A DNA stretch of 64,000 nt from assembly GCA_019638115.1 (NCBI GenBank), contig JAHBUK010000003.1, positions 434,001 to 498,000 on the forward strand, given 5' to 3'. Origin of the DNA: Flavobacteriales bacterium (GTDB lineage Bacteria > Bacteroidota > Bacteroidia > Flavobacteriales_F > PHOS-HE28). The notes under the pieces are model-generated. The model saw nothing but the letters and a program-made list of their open reading frames with translations. It was not told the origin of the DNA and did no database searches. Position numbers and translations under genes: made by a program. Shown here in pieces: positions 63,711 through 64,000 of the stretch (positions within the stretch are counted from its first letter, which is position 1; the number at the start of each line of letters is the position of its first letter).

Positions 63711-63965
63711 ATGGACCAGCAGGAAACCATTGACCGCATCGAGGCCGCTCTGGAGGACCTGCGCCCTTTTCTGAAAGCCGATGGCGGCGACATCACCCTG
63801 GAAGAAGTTTCCGCCGATGGTATCGCCCGGGTACGGTTGCACGGCGCCTGCACCAACTGCGCCATGAGCCCCATGACGATGAAAGCCGGTGTGGAGGAAG
63901 CCATCAAGCGTGTGGCTCCCCACATAATAGCAGTGGAAGCGGTGAACATCGGCGTTATCGCCTGA
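63711..63965 (+). CDS. Single-domain NifU-like Fe-S scaffold protein
   Basis: The 84-residue protein is one NifU C-terminal domain with FLKADGGDITLEEV and the cluster-binding pair C47-x-x-C50 in GACTNCAMSP. It probably receives and delivers a [4Fe-4S] cluster. Immediate linkage to mrp supports a shared pathway. It differs from the nfuA-type gene at 1646-2260 by lacking the Nfu N-terminal domain. Confidence 0.93.
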   Translation: MDQQETIDRIEAALEDLRPFLKADGGDITLEEVSADGIARVRLHGACTNCAMSPMTMKAGVEEAIKRVAPHIIAVEAVNIGVIA

Positions 63966-63975
63966 GCCACTGAAC

Positions 63976-63993
63976 CATCCGGTCGGTCGGATG
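63976..63993 (+). terminator. Short hairpin after the NifU gene
   Basis: CATCCG (63976-63981) pairs with CGGATG (63988-63993) around a 6-base loop, 11 bases after the stop codon. It is a weak terminator candidate; the sequence ends too soon to show a T-run. Confidence 0.3.
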
Positions 63994-64000
63994 TTCCCCT

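Noticed and set aside
1..64000. tRNA, rRNA and riboswitch candidates
   Set aside because: Reading the gaps between genes on both strands, I saw no cloverleaf with a T-loop consensus, no rRNA-like conserved blocks and no riboswitch-like leader. A covariance-model scan would be decisive.

Overview
The window looks like a chromosome segment of a GC-rich member of the Bacteroidota, most likely Flavobacteriales. Four things point there: the conserved envelope run pdxJ / CBS protein / Omp85-like / nadK / porG (DUF6089) / uppS / bamA / ompH / ompH / murI; at least nine probable type IX secretion (T9SS) cargo proteins; repeated TAnnTTTG promoter boxes; and no visible Shine-Dalgarno sequences. Apart from the insertion sequences there is no gene-free stretch longer than about 300 bases. 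I saw no tRNA, rRNA or CRISPR array.

Layout. 1-2260 (minus): an ECF sigma factor operon (short receptor-like protein, sigma factor, start of an anti-sigma-like protein) and nfuA. 2371-5486 (plus): a metal-linked set of HYC/CC-type small protein, TonB-dependent receptor and heavy-metal-associated protein. 5618-7524: gamma-carbonic anhydrase, an AT-richer M43-protease-like gene without its catalytic motif, and a duplicated tail of the anhydrase gene. 7511-16796 (minus): murI, two Skp-like chaperones, bamA, uppS, porG, nadK, an Omp85-like protein and a CBS/ACT protein. 16871-19013 (plus): pdxJ, an alpha/beta hydrolase and a hypothetical protein.

19021-37668 holds a probable extracellular nucleic-acid-processing neighbourhood: a phospholipase D-type secreted protein, an endonuclease/exonuclease/phosphatase, two OB-fold (YhcR/DUF5689-like) surface proteins and a TonB-dependent receptor. 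It is split by an AT-richer accessory island (about 22485-32239). The island contains a 2080-residue SpvB/FG-GAP/RHS polymorphic toxin with an unfamiliar C-terminal domain, a small lipoprotein directly behind it that is the natural immunity candidate, two damaged IS3-family elements and a mini T9SS protein.

37959-45226 (plus) carries a giant tandem-repeat adhesin-like T9SS protein and a second T9SS protein. 45299-47681 is a GT2 / dihydroorotase / DUF4296 operon. 48779-52435 (minus) is a tandem gene duplication in which one copy carries the sorting tag of its upstream neighbour. 52530-63965 is mostly housekeeping: tyrS, a LuxE-like ligase, a Na/Pi cotransporter, a histidine kinase, a secreted nuclease, trmB, an alkyltransferase-like protein, mrp and a NifU-type scaffold.

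The best candidates for something not yet described are the toxin tip plus lipoprotein pair (27868-29165), the inactive M43 gene inside a duplicated anhydrase tail, and the sorting-tag swap at 48779-52435.
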